Source: Cryobacterium lactosi
Lineage (GTDB): Bacteria > Actinomycetota > Actinomycetes > Actinomycetales > Microbacteriaceae
Direction of reading: 5' to 3'
Length of the DNA stretch: 64,000 nt
Assembly: GCF_004403945.1 (NCBI RefSeq)
Contig: NZ_SOHM01000031.1
Coordinates: forward strand, 86,531 to 150,530
The position numbers were made by a program, and so were the translations under genes. Positions 25,450 through 35,053 of this stretch are shown here, one piece after another; position 1 is the stretch's first letter; every line of letters begins with the position of its first letter. A model generated the notes under the pieces. It was not told where the DNA came from. It ran no database searches and was given only the letters and a program-made list of their open reading frames with translations.

Positions 25450-26604
25450 ATGACCGAGTGGATTACGACCGAGATCGATGAGGACCTGGTGCACGGCGCT
25501 GTGGAACTCGAGCGCACCCCCGGAGGAGTGCTGCCCCATCGGCTTCCCTCCTGGGCGCGCCGTCAGTTCGCTGATGAGTACCTCGCGCGCGTGGAGAGCC
25601 AGCCGTCGGGTGTCCGCCTGATTTTTCGAACGCGCGCCACGGCAATCGAGCTGGACCTGATGTCGACGCGAACGGCGGTCAAGGGCGGCCCAGTCCCCGC
25701 GGATGGAAAGCTCGACCTGTATGTGGACGGACTGCTCGTCGCCCAGGCAGCCGTGCGCGCGGGCATTCTTCACGTCGTCGACATGATGACGCAGGAAACT
25801 GAAACCCAGGCCGGACCATCGTCGACGTCGTCGTTCCTGGGATTGCCGGCATCCGACAAGGAAATGCAGATCTGGCTGCCTCAGACGGAGACGACGGAGA
25901 TACTCGAACTGCGCACGGACGCCCCGATTCGCAGCGGGCTGGACCGCCCCCGACGCGTCTGGCTGCACCATGGAAGCTCGATCAGCCACGGGTCCACTGC
26001 CGGGAGTCCCAGCGCGACCTGGCCCGCGATCGCATCGACGATGGCCGATACGGACCTGATCAACCTGGGATTCAGCGGCAACGCGTTACTCGACCCGTTT
26101 GTCGCTCGCACCATGCGAGACACAGCCGCCGATGTGATCAGCGTCAAGATCGGAATCAACCTGACGAACACAGACATCATGCGCGTACGTGCCTTCGTGC
26201 CGGCCCTCCACGGATTCCTCGACACGATCCGCGACGGGCACCCGACCAGCCCACTCCTCGTGGTCTCTCCGATCTTCTGCCCGATTCAGGAAGACACGCC
26301 CGGTCCCATCGCTCCGGATTTCAGCGGTGGACAGCTCAGTTTTCAGGCCACAGGGGATCCGGCTGACCGTACCCGCTTGACGCTGAAAATGATCCGCAGC
26401 CTCCTGGTGCAGGTCGTGGCCGAACGCGCAGTCGACGATCCGAATCTGCATTACTTGGATGGCCGTGAGCTGTTCGGGGAACAAGACAGCCTCGAAATGC
26501 CTCTCCCAGACGGGCTTCACCCGAACCCGGCGGGGCACCGCAGGATCGGCGAGCGCTTCGGTGAATACGTCTTCGGGAACGCGGGCGTGTTCGCGGACCG
26601 GTAG
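25450..26604 (+). CDS. SGNH/GDSL-family hydrolase
   Basis: Serine hydrolase of 384 residues. The N-terminal 165 residues form a beta-rich accessory domain. The SGNH blocks follow: GSSISHG (Ser177 as nucleophile), GFSGNA, the GIN of KIGINL, and DGLHPNPAGH with the catalytic Asp and His. No signal peptide, so probably cytoplasmic. ATG 25450 follows AGGAAAGG. Substrate unknown; esters or acyl groups on sugars are usual. Confidence 0.85.
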   Translation: MTEWITTEIDEDLVHGAVELERTPGGVLPHRLPSWARRQFADEYLARVESQPSGVRLIFRTRATAIELDLMSTRTAVKGGPVPADGKLDLYVDGLLVAQAAVRAGILHVVDMMTQETETQAGPSSTSSFLGLPASDKEMQIWLPQTETTEILELRTDAPIRSGLDRPRRVWLHHGSSISHGSTAGSPSATWPAIASTMADTDLINLGFSGNALLDPFVARTMRDTAADVISVKIGINLTNTDIMRVRAFVPALHGFLDTIRDGHPTSPLLVVSPIFCPIQEDTPGPIAPDFSGGQLSFQATGDPADRTRLTLKMIRSLLVQVVAERAVDDPNLHYLDGRELFGEQDSLEMPLPDGLHPNPAGHRRIGERFGEYVFGNAGVFADR

Positions 26605-26657
26605 CGACTCGGATCAGGTCGGCCGGTCGCGCAGAACCTCCAGCTTTCTCGGCCTCG

Positions 26658-27914
26658 CTACGCATCGGTTGGTCGCGCGAGCCATCCTCTGGCTGCGGCG
26701 GCAAGCGCTGCGACACCGTTGTCCAGGGTCGGCTGGATCACCGGGGCGTACGTTGGCGAGTGGTTCGACGGCTGTTGGTTGACAATCCTGATAGTTTCTT
26801 CGACGGTGGTAGCTGAGGCGAACAAGGCGGGATCCGAACCGCCGAGTAGCCAGAAACTGCAGGCTGCTCCGGCGGCATCCGCGAGGACGCCGATGTCTTC
26901 ACTTCCGGTCACGGCTCCCGAGGTGATGACGGCTCCGGGGCCGAAATGCTCGATTAGGGATGCGCGTGTGCGTTCGGCGGCGGCGGGCTCATTGACGACG
27001 CACGGGAAGCTTTCGTAGACATCGACGGCGGCCTCCTGCGGGGCGCCCGCCGCTCTGGATTCTCCTACGGCGATCCGACGGATGGCGGTGATTGCCCTGT
27101 CGCGCACATCGGTGTCGAATGATCTCATGCTGATGAGGAGTTCGGCGGTGTCGGGAATGATGTTGTTCTTCGTCCCGGCGTGGAGCGATCCGATGGTTAA
27201 GACCAGTGATTCGGTGGCCGCGATCTCACGGGAAACAACGGTCTGGAGACGCAGGACAGTGGCAGCCGCCATCACGATCGGATCGACCGTGGTCTCGGGG
27301 CGTGACCCGTGGCCGCCGCGACCGTGAAAAGTGATTCGGATTCCGTCGGCTGCAGCGAAGGCGAGACCGGGCTGGATGGCAACGACCCCTGCAGGCAGAG
27401 GGGACACATGTTGTCCCAGCACGACTGCGGGGCGCGGAATGCGCTTGAAGAGGGAGTCCTCTGCCATGGCTCGCGCACCGGCTCCGAGTTCCTCGGCGGG
27501 TTGGAAAAGGATCTCGAGGGTTCCGCTCCATGATCCACGGTCCTGTGAAAGGTGCCTTGCGGCCCCGATGAGGCAGGTGACGTGCATGTCATGCCCACAG
27601 GCGTGCATGACCGGGACCTCGTTGCCATCCTGATCATTTCCGAGTGTGTTGCTTGCGTATTCGAGCCCGGTCTGTTCCGCGACTGGGAGGGCGTCCATGT
27701 CGGCTCGGAGTAACACCGTCGGGCCGTCACCGTTGCGGAGTACACCGACGACGCCGGTGGTACCTATGCCGGTGAGGACGTCGAAACCGAGTTCTCGTAA
27801 TTCCGCTTCCACCAGAGCCGCCGTGTTGTGCTCTTGGAAGGACAACTCAGGGTTCATATGAAGGAACCGGTAGATGTCTTCGAGAGCTGTTGGGTTCGAA
27901 CCTGACGATGACAT
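26658..27914 (-). CDS. M20-family amidohydrolase
   Basis: Metal-dependent amidohydrolase of 418 residues, of the IAA-amino acid/hippurate hydrolase group. Metal ligands: Cys106 and His108 in MHACGHDMH, Glu141-Glu142 in QPAEELG, and a HVS histidine later. RADMDALPV is the typical earlier block; the lid domain has GRGGHGSRP. Expected to remove an N-acyl group from an amino acid. No signal peptide; ATG 27914. Confidence 0.88.
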   Translation of the reverse strand: MSSSGSNPTALEDIYRFLHMNPELSFQEHNTAALVEAELRELGFDVLTGIGTTGVVGVLRNGDGPTVLLRADMDALPVAEQTGLEYASNTLGNDQDGNEVPVMHACGHDMHVTCLIGAARHLSQDRGSWSGTLEILFQPAEELGAGARAMAEDSLFKRIPRPAVVLGQHVSPLPAGVVAIQPGLAFAAADGIRITFHGRGGHGSRPETTVDPIVMAAATVLRLQTVVSREIAATESLVLTIGSLHAGTKNNIIPDTAELLISMRSFDTDVRDRAITAIRRIAVGESRAAGAPQEAAVDVYESFPCVVNEPAAAERTRASLIEHFGPGAVITSGAVTGSEDIGVLADAAGAACSFWLLGGSDPALFASATTVEETIRIVNQQPSNHSPTYAPVIQPTLDNGVAALAAAARGWLARPTDA

Positions 27915-28143
27915 CTGACACCTGGTCTCTACGTATCCAGCTCTGAGGACTCGCGCTCAGTATTGCATGGGCACCAGCGCGTCCGCGGAGCTTCGCTCAG
28001 ACTTTCGTGCCAACCTGCTGCCAGGTGCTGTCAGGGTCGCCGTGCTGTGCAGGGCGCGAAACTGCCTCTTTCCGCCGGCGCCGACCTCACGCACAATGAA
28101 GTGTGGACGCAGAACACAACCTCGTCAGAAGGGTTCACTACAC

Positions 28144-28551
28144 ATGACCACCTACACCGCGACGATCAGCCTTCCGCAGTCGCTTGATGATTCGTTCGCC
28201 TTCATGGCCGATCCCCGCAACCTTCCGTACTACTTTCCTCGAATCACCTCTGCCGAGCTCGTCGGGCCGGAGCTGGTGCGCACGACCGCGGTCATCAACA
28301 CGGACGGTGCTGACGATGCCAGCGGTGAACCGGTCACTGCCGACGCGTGGTTCCGTTCCGACCCCGCCAAGCACGAAATCTCCTGGGGATCGCCCGACAA
28401 CGACGAGTACCACGGGACACTTGTCGCAGAACAGGGCGAGAGTTCAACTCGCCTGCATCTCACCCTTGCAACCTCGGCCAGCTACCCGGGAATCCAGGAC
28501 AGCCTCGATGAGGCCTTGACATCGATCGCGGCCAAGCTCGCCGACGGTTAG
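28144..28551 (+). CDS. SRPBCC/polyketide-cyclase-like protein
   Basis: Small lipid-binding-fold protein of 135 residues (SLDDSFAFMADPRNLPYYFP at the start is typical of Polyketide_cyc2). ATG 28144 follows AAGG. The next gene begins 8 bases downstream, so the two are probably an operon. Ligand unknown. Confidence 0.8.
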   Translation: MTTYTATISLPQSLDDSFAFMADPRNLPYYFPRITSAELVGPELVRTTAVINTDGADDASGEPVTADAWFRSDPAKHEISWGSPDNDEYHGTLVAEQGESSTRLHLTLATSASYPGIQDSLDEALTSIAAKLADG

Positions 28552-28558
28552 GTCAACC

Positions 28559-29170
28559 ATGGCCAGCCCGACCACAGCACCGCGGGTCCACGCAGAAACT
28601 CGTGCGCAGTGGCGCCGTTGGTTGCTCGTCAACCATGAACTCGAACGCTCCGTGTGGCTGGTGTCCTGGAAGAAGGCCACAGGAAAACCCTCTGTCAGCT
28701 ACGACGACGCCGTATCGGAGGCTCTGTGCGTGGGCTGGGTAGACAGCAAACCCCAGAAGCTCGACGATGAGCGAACGATGCTCTATTTTTCTCCCCGGAA
28801 ACCGACAAGTGCGTGGTCTAGGCCGAACAAGATCAGGGTCGAAGCCCTGCGCGCAGCAGGACTCATGCTGCCCGCCGGCGAAGCGGTGATCGCGCAAGCG
28901 ATCAGCAACGGTTCATGGGCTTTGCTGGATGAGGTCGAGGACCTCATTGTCCCGGCGGACCTTGTCGAGGCTTTCGACGACAACCCGCCAGCCCGGGCAA
29001 ACTGGGACCAGTTCCCGCCCTCTGCCCGTCGCGGCATCCTCGAATGGATCGTCCAAGCCAAACGACCCCAAACCCGAGCCGCGAGAATCCTCGAGACCGC
29101 ACAGCTCGCCTCCCAAAACCAACGCGCCGCCCAATGGAAAAAGGCGACCGATGGCAAAGGAAACGATTGA
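28559..29170 (+). CDS. YdeI/OmpD-associated-like protein
   Basis: Protein of 203 residues of the YdeI (DUF1801/OmdA) group: EALCVGWVDSKPQKLDDERT and LYFSPRKPTSAWSRPN are its standard blocks. Common in actinobacteria; function not known. Follows the SRPBCC gene by 8 bases. Confidence 0.8.
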   Translation: MASPTTAPRVHAETRAQWRRWLLVNHELERSVWLVSWKKATGKPSVSYDDAVSEALCVGWVDSKPQKLDDERTMLYFSPRKPTSAWSRPNKIRVEALRAAGLMLPAGEAVIAQAISNGSWALLDEVEDLIVPADLVEAFDDNPPARANWDQFPPSARRGILEWIVQAKRPQTRAARILETAQLASQNQRAAQWKKATDGKGND

Positions 29171-29283
29171 CTCGGAGGCGGAATCGGATCAGGCGGCGGC
29201 GACTTCAGCCCGCGGGGCGTGAGCACGGCATCCGCGCTGGCAGCGATTCCCGTTGCCACCGCCCTGATGGCTCGGGCTGAGGT

Positions 29284-29856
29284 TCATTTCAAGCACGCGC
29301 GGGTGAAGGGAAGATCGTCTGGTTCGTCGGGCCACTCGTCTACGCGATGACCCGGGTAATTGCTGTGTCGACGGACGTCGCTGAGAGGGATGGCTCCTTC
29401 GCACGGTATGGCGATCAGATCACCGACAACCACATTGGCCGGCAGCCAAACCCACTGCATGTCATCTACAGGCCGGGGCCGGAGCTGCATGCGCTTGAGG
29501 TGAGCGACACTACGGCGTCCGACAACGCGAGCTGCCGACAGAATGGGGCGGCAATGGTCCAGCTCGGCGTCGACCCATACGACCTGGCGCCGGTGCGAAC
29601 CGGTGAAACCGGTCTCCTCCACTCGGGTCAACAGAACGGTGATGAATCGTTCCGGAGCGGCAGCGGGCCGCTCCCCGGCGTCGGCAGCCGCGCCGATTCG
29701 TACCGCGGGAGTCCGGTCGTGGCTGGCGCGCACCAGGGAGAGCCCGTTGATGACGAGGTCGTCGTCGGTGTGGACGGTGCCGACCGGCCAACTGCCGACA
29801 TCTGCTGGTCGGTGCGTCAGGGGTGTCCGGGCCAGGATGCTGGACATGAGAGTCAT
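29284..29856 (-). CDS. unknown protein, duplicate of the next gene
   Basis: Protein of 190 residues, starting MTLMSSILART at an ATG behind GGAGCAC. It shares with its neighbour at 29897 an alignable N-terminal half and the closing block LPANVVVGDLIAIPCEGAIPL, matching LPDDLREGDLLAIPCTGVVA. No recognised domain. The two form a tandem pair in the same direction, separated by 40 bases. I could not assign a function. Confidence 0.6.
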   Translation of the reverse strand: MTLMSSILARTPLTHRPADVGSWPVGTVHTDDDLVINGLSLVRASHDRTPAVRIGAAADAGERPAAAPERFITVLLTRVEETGFTGSHRRQVVWVDAELDHCRPILSAARVVGRRSVAHLKRMQLRPRPVDDMQWVWLPANVVVGDLIAIPCEGAIPLSDVRRHSNYPGHRVDEWPDEPDDLPFTRACLK

Positions 29857-29896
29857 GAGTGCTCCTTCATGGGGTTCTGGTGGCCTGTGGGATGGG

Positions 29897-30481
29897 TCAT
29901 GCGAGTTGCGCCAGCCAGGTGAATTCGGCGGCGCTGTCGGCGGGGCTGTCCGACGTGTCGGTGTGTACGAGCGGCCGGGCACGAATGTCCCGGAGGGCAA
30001 CGACACCGGTGCAGGGGATGGCGAGCAGGTCGCCTTCTCGCAGATCGTCGGGCAGGTCCATCACGCCGCGGCCGATGCTCGGTGTTTCATGGGATTCGCC
30101 GGAGAGCAGGATCGCCGCGGTGCTCTTCACCGTGGAGGCTCGTCCGATAAGTCGGGTCTCTCGCCAGGTGGCGTTGACGGTGTCCAGGCACGCGTCGATG
30201 AGCACAACCCGCGCCGCATCGAAGTTCTTCAAGACCGCGGTGACTTGCACAACGACCACGGCGGCGTCCTGGTAAGGCGACCTGCGCCCATGCGTTCCGG
30301 GGATGACAGCGGCCGCGGTGTGCACACACGGTGTCTGGCACACCTCGACGAGGCGGGTCATCGAGACACCGCACACGATGACGTCGGTCGTGGTGACCTG
30401 AGAGGACTCCGGCCAGGAATCGATGCGCAGGGGGTCGGGAATTGAGCGCCGGAGGGAGGGCATGATCGCGGTGAGAGTCAT
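29897..30481 (-). CDS. unknown protein, tandem paralogue
   Basis: Protein of 194 residues starting MTLTAIMPS. It shares the block GDLLAIPCTGVVALRDIRAR with the downstream paralogue and is the first of the pair. Two cysteines (TDVIVCGVSMTRLVEVCQTP) sit in a hydrophobic stretch. Its ATG overlaps the stop of a 23-residue leader frame in ATGA fashion, suggesting coupling. Function unknown. Confidence 0.6.
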   Translation of the reverse strand: MTLTAIMPSLRRSIPDPLRIDSWPESSQVTTTDVIVCGVSMTRLVEVCQTPCVHTAAAVIPGTHGRRSPYQDAAVVVVQVTAVLKNFDAARVVLIDACLDTVNATWRETRLIGRASTVKSTAAILLSGESHETPSIGRGVMDLPDDLREGDLLAIPCTGVVALRDIRARPLVHTDTSDSPADSAAEFTWLAQLA

Positions 30482-30549
30482 GAGCGCGAGCCCGTGCCAC
30501 GGTTGCTCGGTTTGAGGGGATCCGATGTGGTGCGCTCAGGTGTTGTCAT
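30478..30549 (-). CDS. possible 23-residue leader peptide
   Basis: Minus-strand frame MTTPERTTSDPL to GTGSRS with an AGGA ribosome site a few bases before the ATG. Its TGA overlaps the start of the unknown gene at 30481 (ATGA). A translation-coupling leader is the simplest reading; a chance frame is possible. Confidence 0.35.
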   Translation of the reverse strand: MTTPERTTSDPLKPSNRGTGSRS

Positions 30550-30724
30550 GCTTCAGTCCTACTGGCCCGGCGACGGGAATCCTTGCCCCCTAACGGAAAG
30601 CAGACGGGTTTCTCACGGAACCGCTACGGAGCGGCTCGGCGGGATACGGCCGCACCGGACCCCGGAACCTCTTTAATGGTCAAGAACTGACGTCGATACC
30701 GGGGCCCGATACTACTGTTGCCCT

Positions 30725-31381
30725 ATGTCGACAACCGATCCGCTGCCCGACCGTCCCGCCCCGGATAACCCGTCCGGGAAGCTTATTCTCGTGCGCCACG
30801 GGGAGACGGAGTGGTCGAAGAGCGGCAAACACACGGGGCTCACGGATGTTCCGCTCACCGCCCGGGGAGAGGACCTTGCCCGCGGCGCGGGCAGTTTGGT
30901 GGACTGCTACGATTTCTCGCTCGTGCTGACGTCACCGCTGCAGCGTGCGCGGCGGACCGCAGAGCTCGCCGGCCTGGATGCCGAGGTCGACCCGCTTCTC
31001 GTTGAATGGGACTACGGCGGGTATGAGGGGCGCACGACGCGCGAGATCCGCCGCGAGCTCGGCTACAACTGGAGCGCTTTCACCCACGGCGTGATTCGTG
31101 GGGAGACGCCTGGTGAGACTGTCGAGGAGGTCGCCGGCCGCGCATCGCGGGTGCTCACGCGGGTGCTGCCTGCGATGGAGACGGGAGATGTCGCCCTGGT
31201 CGCGCACGGCCATTTCTTGCGCATCCTCACGGCCGTGTACCTGCGAATGGCCCCTCGATTCGGCGCTCAAATCACCCTGGATGCCGGATCGGTCTCCGTG
31301 CTCAGCTTCTACCGTGAGCAGCCGGCCATCTTGTCGTGGAACTACGGAGCCGAGCTGCCCATGGTGCCCTCAGAGTCCTGA
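30725..31381 (+). CDS. histidine phosphatase (phosphoglycerate mutase-like)
   Basis: Branch-1 histidine phosphatase of 218 residues. The catalytic RHG motif is LVRHGETEW, the second Arg lies in TSPLQRARRTAELAG, and ALVAHGHFLRIL carries the second histidine. Acts on small phospho-compounds; assignment as a mutase is not supported. ATG 30725 lies 7 bases after a TACTGT box and lacks a ribosome site, so the mRNA may be leaderless. Confidence 0.88.
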   Translation: MSTTDPLPDRPAPDNPSGKLILVRHGETEWSKSGKHTGLTDVPLTARGEDLARGAGSLVDCYDFSLVLTSPLQRARRTAELAGLDAEVDPLLVEWDYGGYEGRTTREIRRELGYNWSAFTHGVIRGETPGETVEEVAGRASRVLTRVLPAMETGDVALVAHGHFLRILTAVYLRMAPRFGAQITLDAGSVSVLSFYREQPAILSWNYGAELPMVPSES

Positions 31382-31435
31382 GGCGGACCCCGAGCTGCTG
31401 GAGGACTTGGGATCCGCCGGTGGAAACCGAGGAGA

Positions 31436-32656
31436 TCAGCCGTGGGTGGGGAGTTTCGCACCTGTCACATCGACCTGTTCCGGCATCGCCGGGACTTTGA
31501 ACGACGCGCGTTTGTGAAGCGCGGCCACGACGAGGAACACAACCAGCCCGAGCACAGTGAGCCCCGCGCCAACGAGTGGCAAGGCGTTGTAGTCGTACCC
31601 GCGGCGGAGCACCTCCCCGCCTATGGCGGAGCCGAGACTGACACCAGCCATGAACGATGCCGAGGCGATGGCTGAAATGAACGGCGATGTGACGTTTGCG
31701 ACCTCGACCGCGAAGGATTGCAGTGGCGGGACCATCCCGAATCCGGCGGCGCCGAGCACGCCGAGCAACACGATGACCGCGAAGATATTCGTGTCGAGAA
31801 AGGAGAAGGCGACGAGAGCGGCGGCCAAAACGACCATCGCGGTGACTGTCGTGCCGCGGATGGACTTGTCGGCGAAGACCCCGGCGTAGTGGGTTCCCAC
31901 TACAAGGCCAACCCCGAACACGAGGAGCAGCCAGACGACTGCGCCGGATGAGGCACCGGTTCGCTCCTGGAGCATCGGCTCGATATAGGTGAACATGATG
32001 AACAGGCCGCCGTAAGCGAGTGCCATCGCGGCGTACGTCAGCCAGAGCCGCACGGTGCGAAGGGCGGCGCCGACGCTACCGGAGGCGGCAACGACTGCCT
32101 CGGCACTGCGAGGCAGCACCGTGATGAGACCGATCAGGGATACCACGGCGAGCACCGTCACGAACCAGAAGACGCTTCTCCAGCCCCAGGCGTTGCCGGC
32201 GAGGTTGCCGATGACAACACCGAGGACGTTGGAGATGGTGAGGCCCGAAAAGACCAGCGCGATGGCGCGGCCGCGTCTCGCGGTTGTGACAAGGTCGCTG
32301 GCGATTGTGATCGCCACTCCCATGAAGGCGCCGAGCATGGCGCCGGCGAGCGCGCGGGTCAGCACGGCGAGGAGGAGCGTGGGCGACAGCGCGGTACCGA
32401 TGTTGGCGACGAGGAACACAGCCACGAGAATAATGGTGAGTAGCTTGTGTGGAACCCGAAGCGTCGCGGCGGCGATCAGCGGCCCGCCGATAACCCCGCC
32501 CAACGCGAATCCAGTGGTGATCAATCCCGCGTCGGCAACGGGTACAGCGAATCCGTCAGCGACTGACAGCAGTTGGCCGTTCGGCGCGAACTCGGCGGTT
32601 CCGAGAGCGAATGACGTCAGCGCGAGGGCATAGAGGGGAAGCGGAGAGGATCTCAT
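31436..32656 (-). CDS. MFS transporter, DHA1-type (AraJ/Cmr-like)
   Basis: Twelve-helix drug:H+ antiporter of 406 residues. The start ALALTSFALGTAEFAPNGQL is typical of AraJ/Cmr-like efflux proteins; RARRGRAIALVFSGLTISNVLG carries the loop 2-3/4-5 motifs. Divergent from the XRE regulator, 101 bases apart. Substrate unknown. Confidence 0.85.
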   Translation of the reverse strand: MRSSPLPLYALALTSFALGTAEFAPNGQLLSVADGFAVPVADAGLITTGFALGGVIGGPLIAAATLRVPHKLLTIILVAVFLVANIGTALSPTLLLAVLTRALAGAMLGAFMGVAITIASDLVTTARRGRAIALVFSGLTISNVLGVVIGNLAGNAWGWRSVFWFVTVLAVVSLIGLITVLPRSAEAVVAASGSVGAALRTVRLWLTYAAMALAYGGLFIMFTYIEPMLQERTGASSGAVVWLLLVFGVGLVVGTHYAGVFADKSIRGTTVTAMVVLAAALVAFSFLDTNIFAVIVLLGVLGAAGFGMVPPLQSFAVEVANVTSPFISAIASASFMAGVSLGSAIGGEVLRRGYDYNALPLVGAGLTVLGLVVFLVVAALHKRASFKVPAMPEQVDVTGAKLPTHG

Positions 32657-32757
32657 CCCTCTATCGTCGAGCGGCTAGCAGGCGGCTACCAGATACCGCT
32701 GATTCATACCCATCACAGGGAATGGTTAGCCCGGAACGATGGACGTAGCGTTAAGCC

Positions 32758-33645
32758 ATGAATAGTCCAGGCCCCCTCGCCGAGTATCTGCGCGCCAAGC
32801 GCGCTGACCTACTGCCGGACCGCACGCAGCTGGCCGGCTATGGCGCCCGGCGGCGAGTGCGAGGGCTTCGGCGCGAGGAGGTCGCGCAGCTCGCCGGCGT
32901 GAGCATTGGCTACTACACGCGTCTGGAACAGGGTCACAGCCGGCACGCCTCCGATGAGGTTCTGCTCGCGATCGCGATCGCATTGCAGCTGACCGTGACC
33001 GAGACCGAACACCTGCTGGATGTTTCACAGGCGCGAATGCCGTTACGCGGCCCTGCTGCCCCTCCCATCGAGGTCGCCAGCCCCACAGCGCTCAAGATGC
33101 TCGGCTTCGTCACGGACCGTCCAGCCGTGCTCCTCGGTCGCCGCGACGACGTACTCGCCTGGAACCGGCTCGGGCACGCGCTCATCGCCCCCTACCTCCC
33201 GTTCACCGCTCCGGGTATAACGAGTGAACGCCCGTCGCTGCCACGCATGCTTTTTCTCGACGCCCCAACCCGAGCTCTGTATCCGAACTGGATGAAAGAG
33301 GCCGGGCAAGTCGTCGCGTACCACCGAATGGTCAGCGGTAAACATCCCGACGACACGGCGCTCATCGCGCTCGTCGGAGAACTCGTCATGAAGGATCCCG
33401 CGTTCGCGACGCTGTGGTCGGAGGGTCGCGTCGGCGAATGCATCTCCGGCAGCAAACAATTCCACCACCCGCTGGCGGGGGACTTCACCGCCACCTACGA
33501 CCTCTGGGCGCAAGCCAGCTACCCCGAGCATCGTCTCGAAATCTACGACCCCGAGGAGCCCGACCGGGTCATTGCAGCGTTGCGGCGCGTACCCGAGGCC
33601 GGACTCGGCGCGCACGACGTACCAGAGGCGCACACCGTCTCCTAG
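32758..33645 (+). CDS. XRE-type regulator with MmyB-like sensor domain
   Basis: Regulator of 295 residues. An N-terminal HTH_XRE (RRVRGLRREEVAQLAGVSIGYYTRLEQG) is followed by a MmyB-like ligand domain with LGFVTDRPAVLLGRRDDVLAWNRL, common in actinobacteria. ATG 32758 is 7 bases after TAGCGT and lacks a ribosome site, so leaderless translation is likely. Divergent from the MFS gene and probably controls it. Confidence 0.85.
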   Translation: MNSPGPLAEYLRAKRADLLPDRTQLAGYGARRRVRGLRREEVAQLAGVSIGYYTRLEQGHSRHASDEVLLAIAIALQLTVTETEHLLDVSQARMPLRGPAAPPIEVASPTALKMLGFVTDRPAVLLGRRDDVLAWNRLGHALIAPYLPFTAPGITSERPSLPRMLFLDAPTRALYPNWMKEAGQVVAYHRMVSGKHPDDTALIALVGELVMKDPAFATLWSEGRVGECISGSKQFHHPLAGDFTATYDLWAQASYPEHRLEIYDPEEPDRVIAALRRVPEAGLGAHDVPEAHTVS

Positions 33646-33657
33646 ACGGGAGGCGCT

Positions 33658-34020
33658 TCAGCTCGACCGGCGGGCAGCGTTGATCTTGTCCACCTGTCCG
33701 AGGGGATCGTCGACGGTGAGGACCAGTCGGTCGAAACGTTCGGCAGGGTCGAGCTCTATGACGATGGCGGCCTCATAGCCGACGATGTTCCAGAACTGCC
33801 GCTTGCCGTTCGTGTAGAACGTGCCCGCCACTTTGCGTGGAAGGTGCAGGCCGGGAAAACGGATGCCTGTGGGATCGTCGATCACGGTCGGGTCGAAGAA
33901 GGCGCCTCTCACCTGCTTCAGCGGAATCTGGATGCGTCGGGTGAACGACCACAGCCTGTCGAGGCCTCGGGGTTCGATCACCAGCTGATCGCCGGCGATG
34001 ATCAGGTGGTTGCCGCTCAT
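33658..34020 (-). CDS. PH-like domain protein
   Basis: Protein of 120 residues with a bacterial PH-like fold (VIEPRGLDRLWSFTRRIQIP and IRFPGLHLPRKVAGTFYTNG). Its ATG overlaps the stop of the CPBP gene (ATGA), so it is the third gene of the DUF3887/CPBP/PH operon. Function unknown; the fold binds lipids or proteins. Confidence 0.7.
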   Translation of the reverse strand: MSGNHLIIAGDQLVIEPRGLDRLWSFTRRIQIPLKQVRGAFFDPTVIDDPTGIRFPGLHLPRKVAGTFYTNGKRQFWNIVGYEAAIVIELDPAERFDRLVLTVDDPLGQVDKINAARRSS

Positions 34021-35027
34021 CTCCGGTTGCCTGCACCGCGGGCGGACACCGCCAGGTCGGGTGCCGGCGGCTTAGCTTCGGCTGCGGTTTGCGCGACCGC
34101 GGGGCGGCGAAACTGACCGGTGGCGACGAGGACGATCACGAGTGCGAGCGGAACGATCCAGCCGGTCCAGCCCAACGGAGTCGCCTGCGTGGTGTCGATG
34201 TACTCGCCCGCCATGGAGAAGATCATGATGGTGCCGGCAGCCCCGTTGAACGCAGCGTGTGCGAGGGCTGCGGGCCACACCGAGTTGGAGCGAAGGCGCA
34301 GCCAGCCGAAGACCGCACCAACGAGGATGCACATGCCGACCATCATGGTGAGGCCGAGCCAGCCCGGCGCGTCGGGGTAGTTGTATCCGAGGAGGACCAT
34401 CGGTGCGTGCCAGAGTCCCCAGATGACGCCCGAGATCACAATCGCCGGTACCGTTCCGAGCGGCATGAGTTTCGGGAGAAGCCAGCCTCGCCAGCCGAGT
34501 TCCTCTCCGAGTGCCGGAATGAGGTTGAGGAACGCCGCCACGGGGAGCATGAGCAGCTGGATGGCGACGAGCATGCCGAGATCAATGGTCAACTCGCCCG
34601 TGCCCGCAGCCTGTGCCCGTTGGGCGAGGTCCTGCTCAAATCCCGAGAAATTCACGAAGTCGGCCGGATACACCCCCAGCAGCGCACCAATTGGAAGCGA
34701 GACGAGAACGAGCGCGATCGGCACGAAGATTCCCAAGAGGGAGTATTTGACCAGTCGGCGCACGGGCTTCAACGGCCAGAGCCCGAGCAATCTGGCTTTC
34801 TGCCGATCCCGGTCGACGAAGAACACCATGATCAGCGCCGCGATCGCGGGCGTCGCCATGGTCGCGACTGCGACGGTCGCGATCGTGCCCGTCGGGCTAT
34901 CGATTCCGTCGCCGAACCAGAGCGGGAGCGCGATAATCCACGCGAGCACAAAGGCGATCGACAGAAAGATTGTGATGGAGCGGATGTCCCGGCCACTCAG
35001 CCGAGAACGTGCTGGCGTGTCATGCAT
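34017..35027 (-). CDS. CPBP family intramembrane protease
   Basis: Third CPBP protein of the window, 336 residues, eight or more helices. Motifs: GEELGWRGWLLP (the two Glu and Arg), FxxxH as LWHAP, and LAHAAFN for the last His/Asn. ATG 35027 follows GGAGGAG. Operon gene two between HTH-DUF3887 and the PH-like protein. Unlike the other two CPBP genes it has no MerR-type promoter element. Confidence 0.85.
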   Translation of the reverse strand: MHDTPARSRLSGRDIRSITIFLSIAFVLAWIIALPLWFGDGIDSPTGTIATVAVATMATPAIAALIMVFFVDRDRQKARLLGLWPLKPVRRLVKYSLLGIFVPIALVLVSLPIGALLGVYPADFVNFSGFEQDLAQRAQAAGTGELTIDLGMLVAIQLLMLPVAAFLNLIPALGEELGWRGWLLPKLMPLGTVPAIVISGVIWGLWHAPMVLLGYNYPDAPGWLGLTMMVGMCILVGAVFGWLRLRSNSVWPAALAHAAFNGAAGTIMIFSMAGEYIDTTQATPLGWTGWIVPLALVIVLVATGQFRRPAVAQTAAEAKPPAPDLAVSARGAGNRR

Positions 35028-35053
35028 GAAATCTCCTCCGGAGGTGTGGACGG

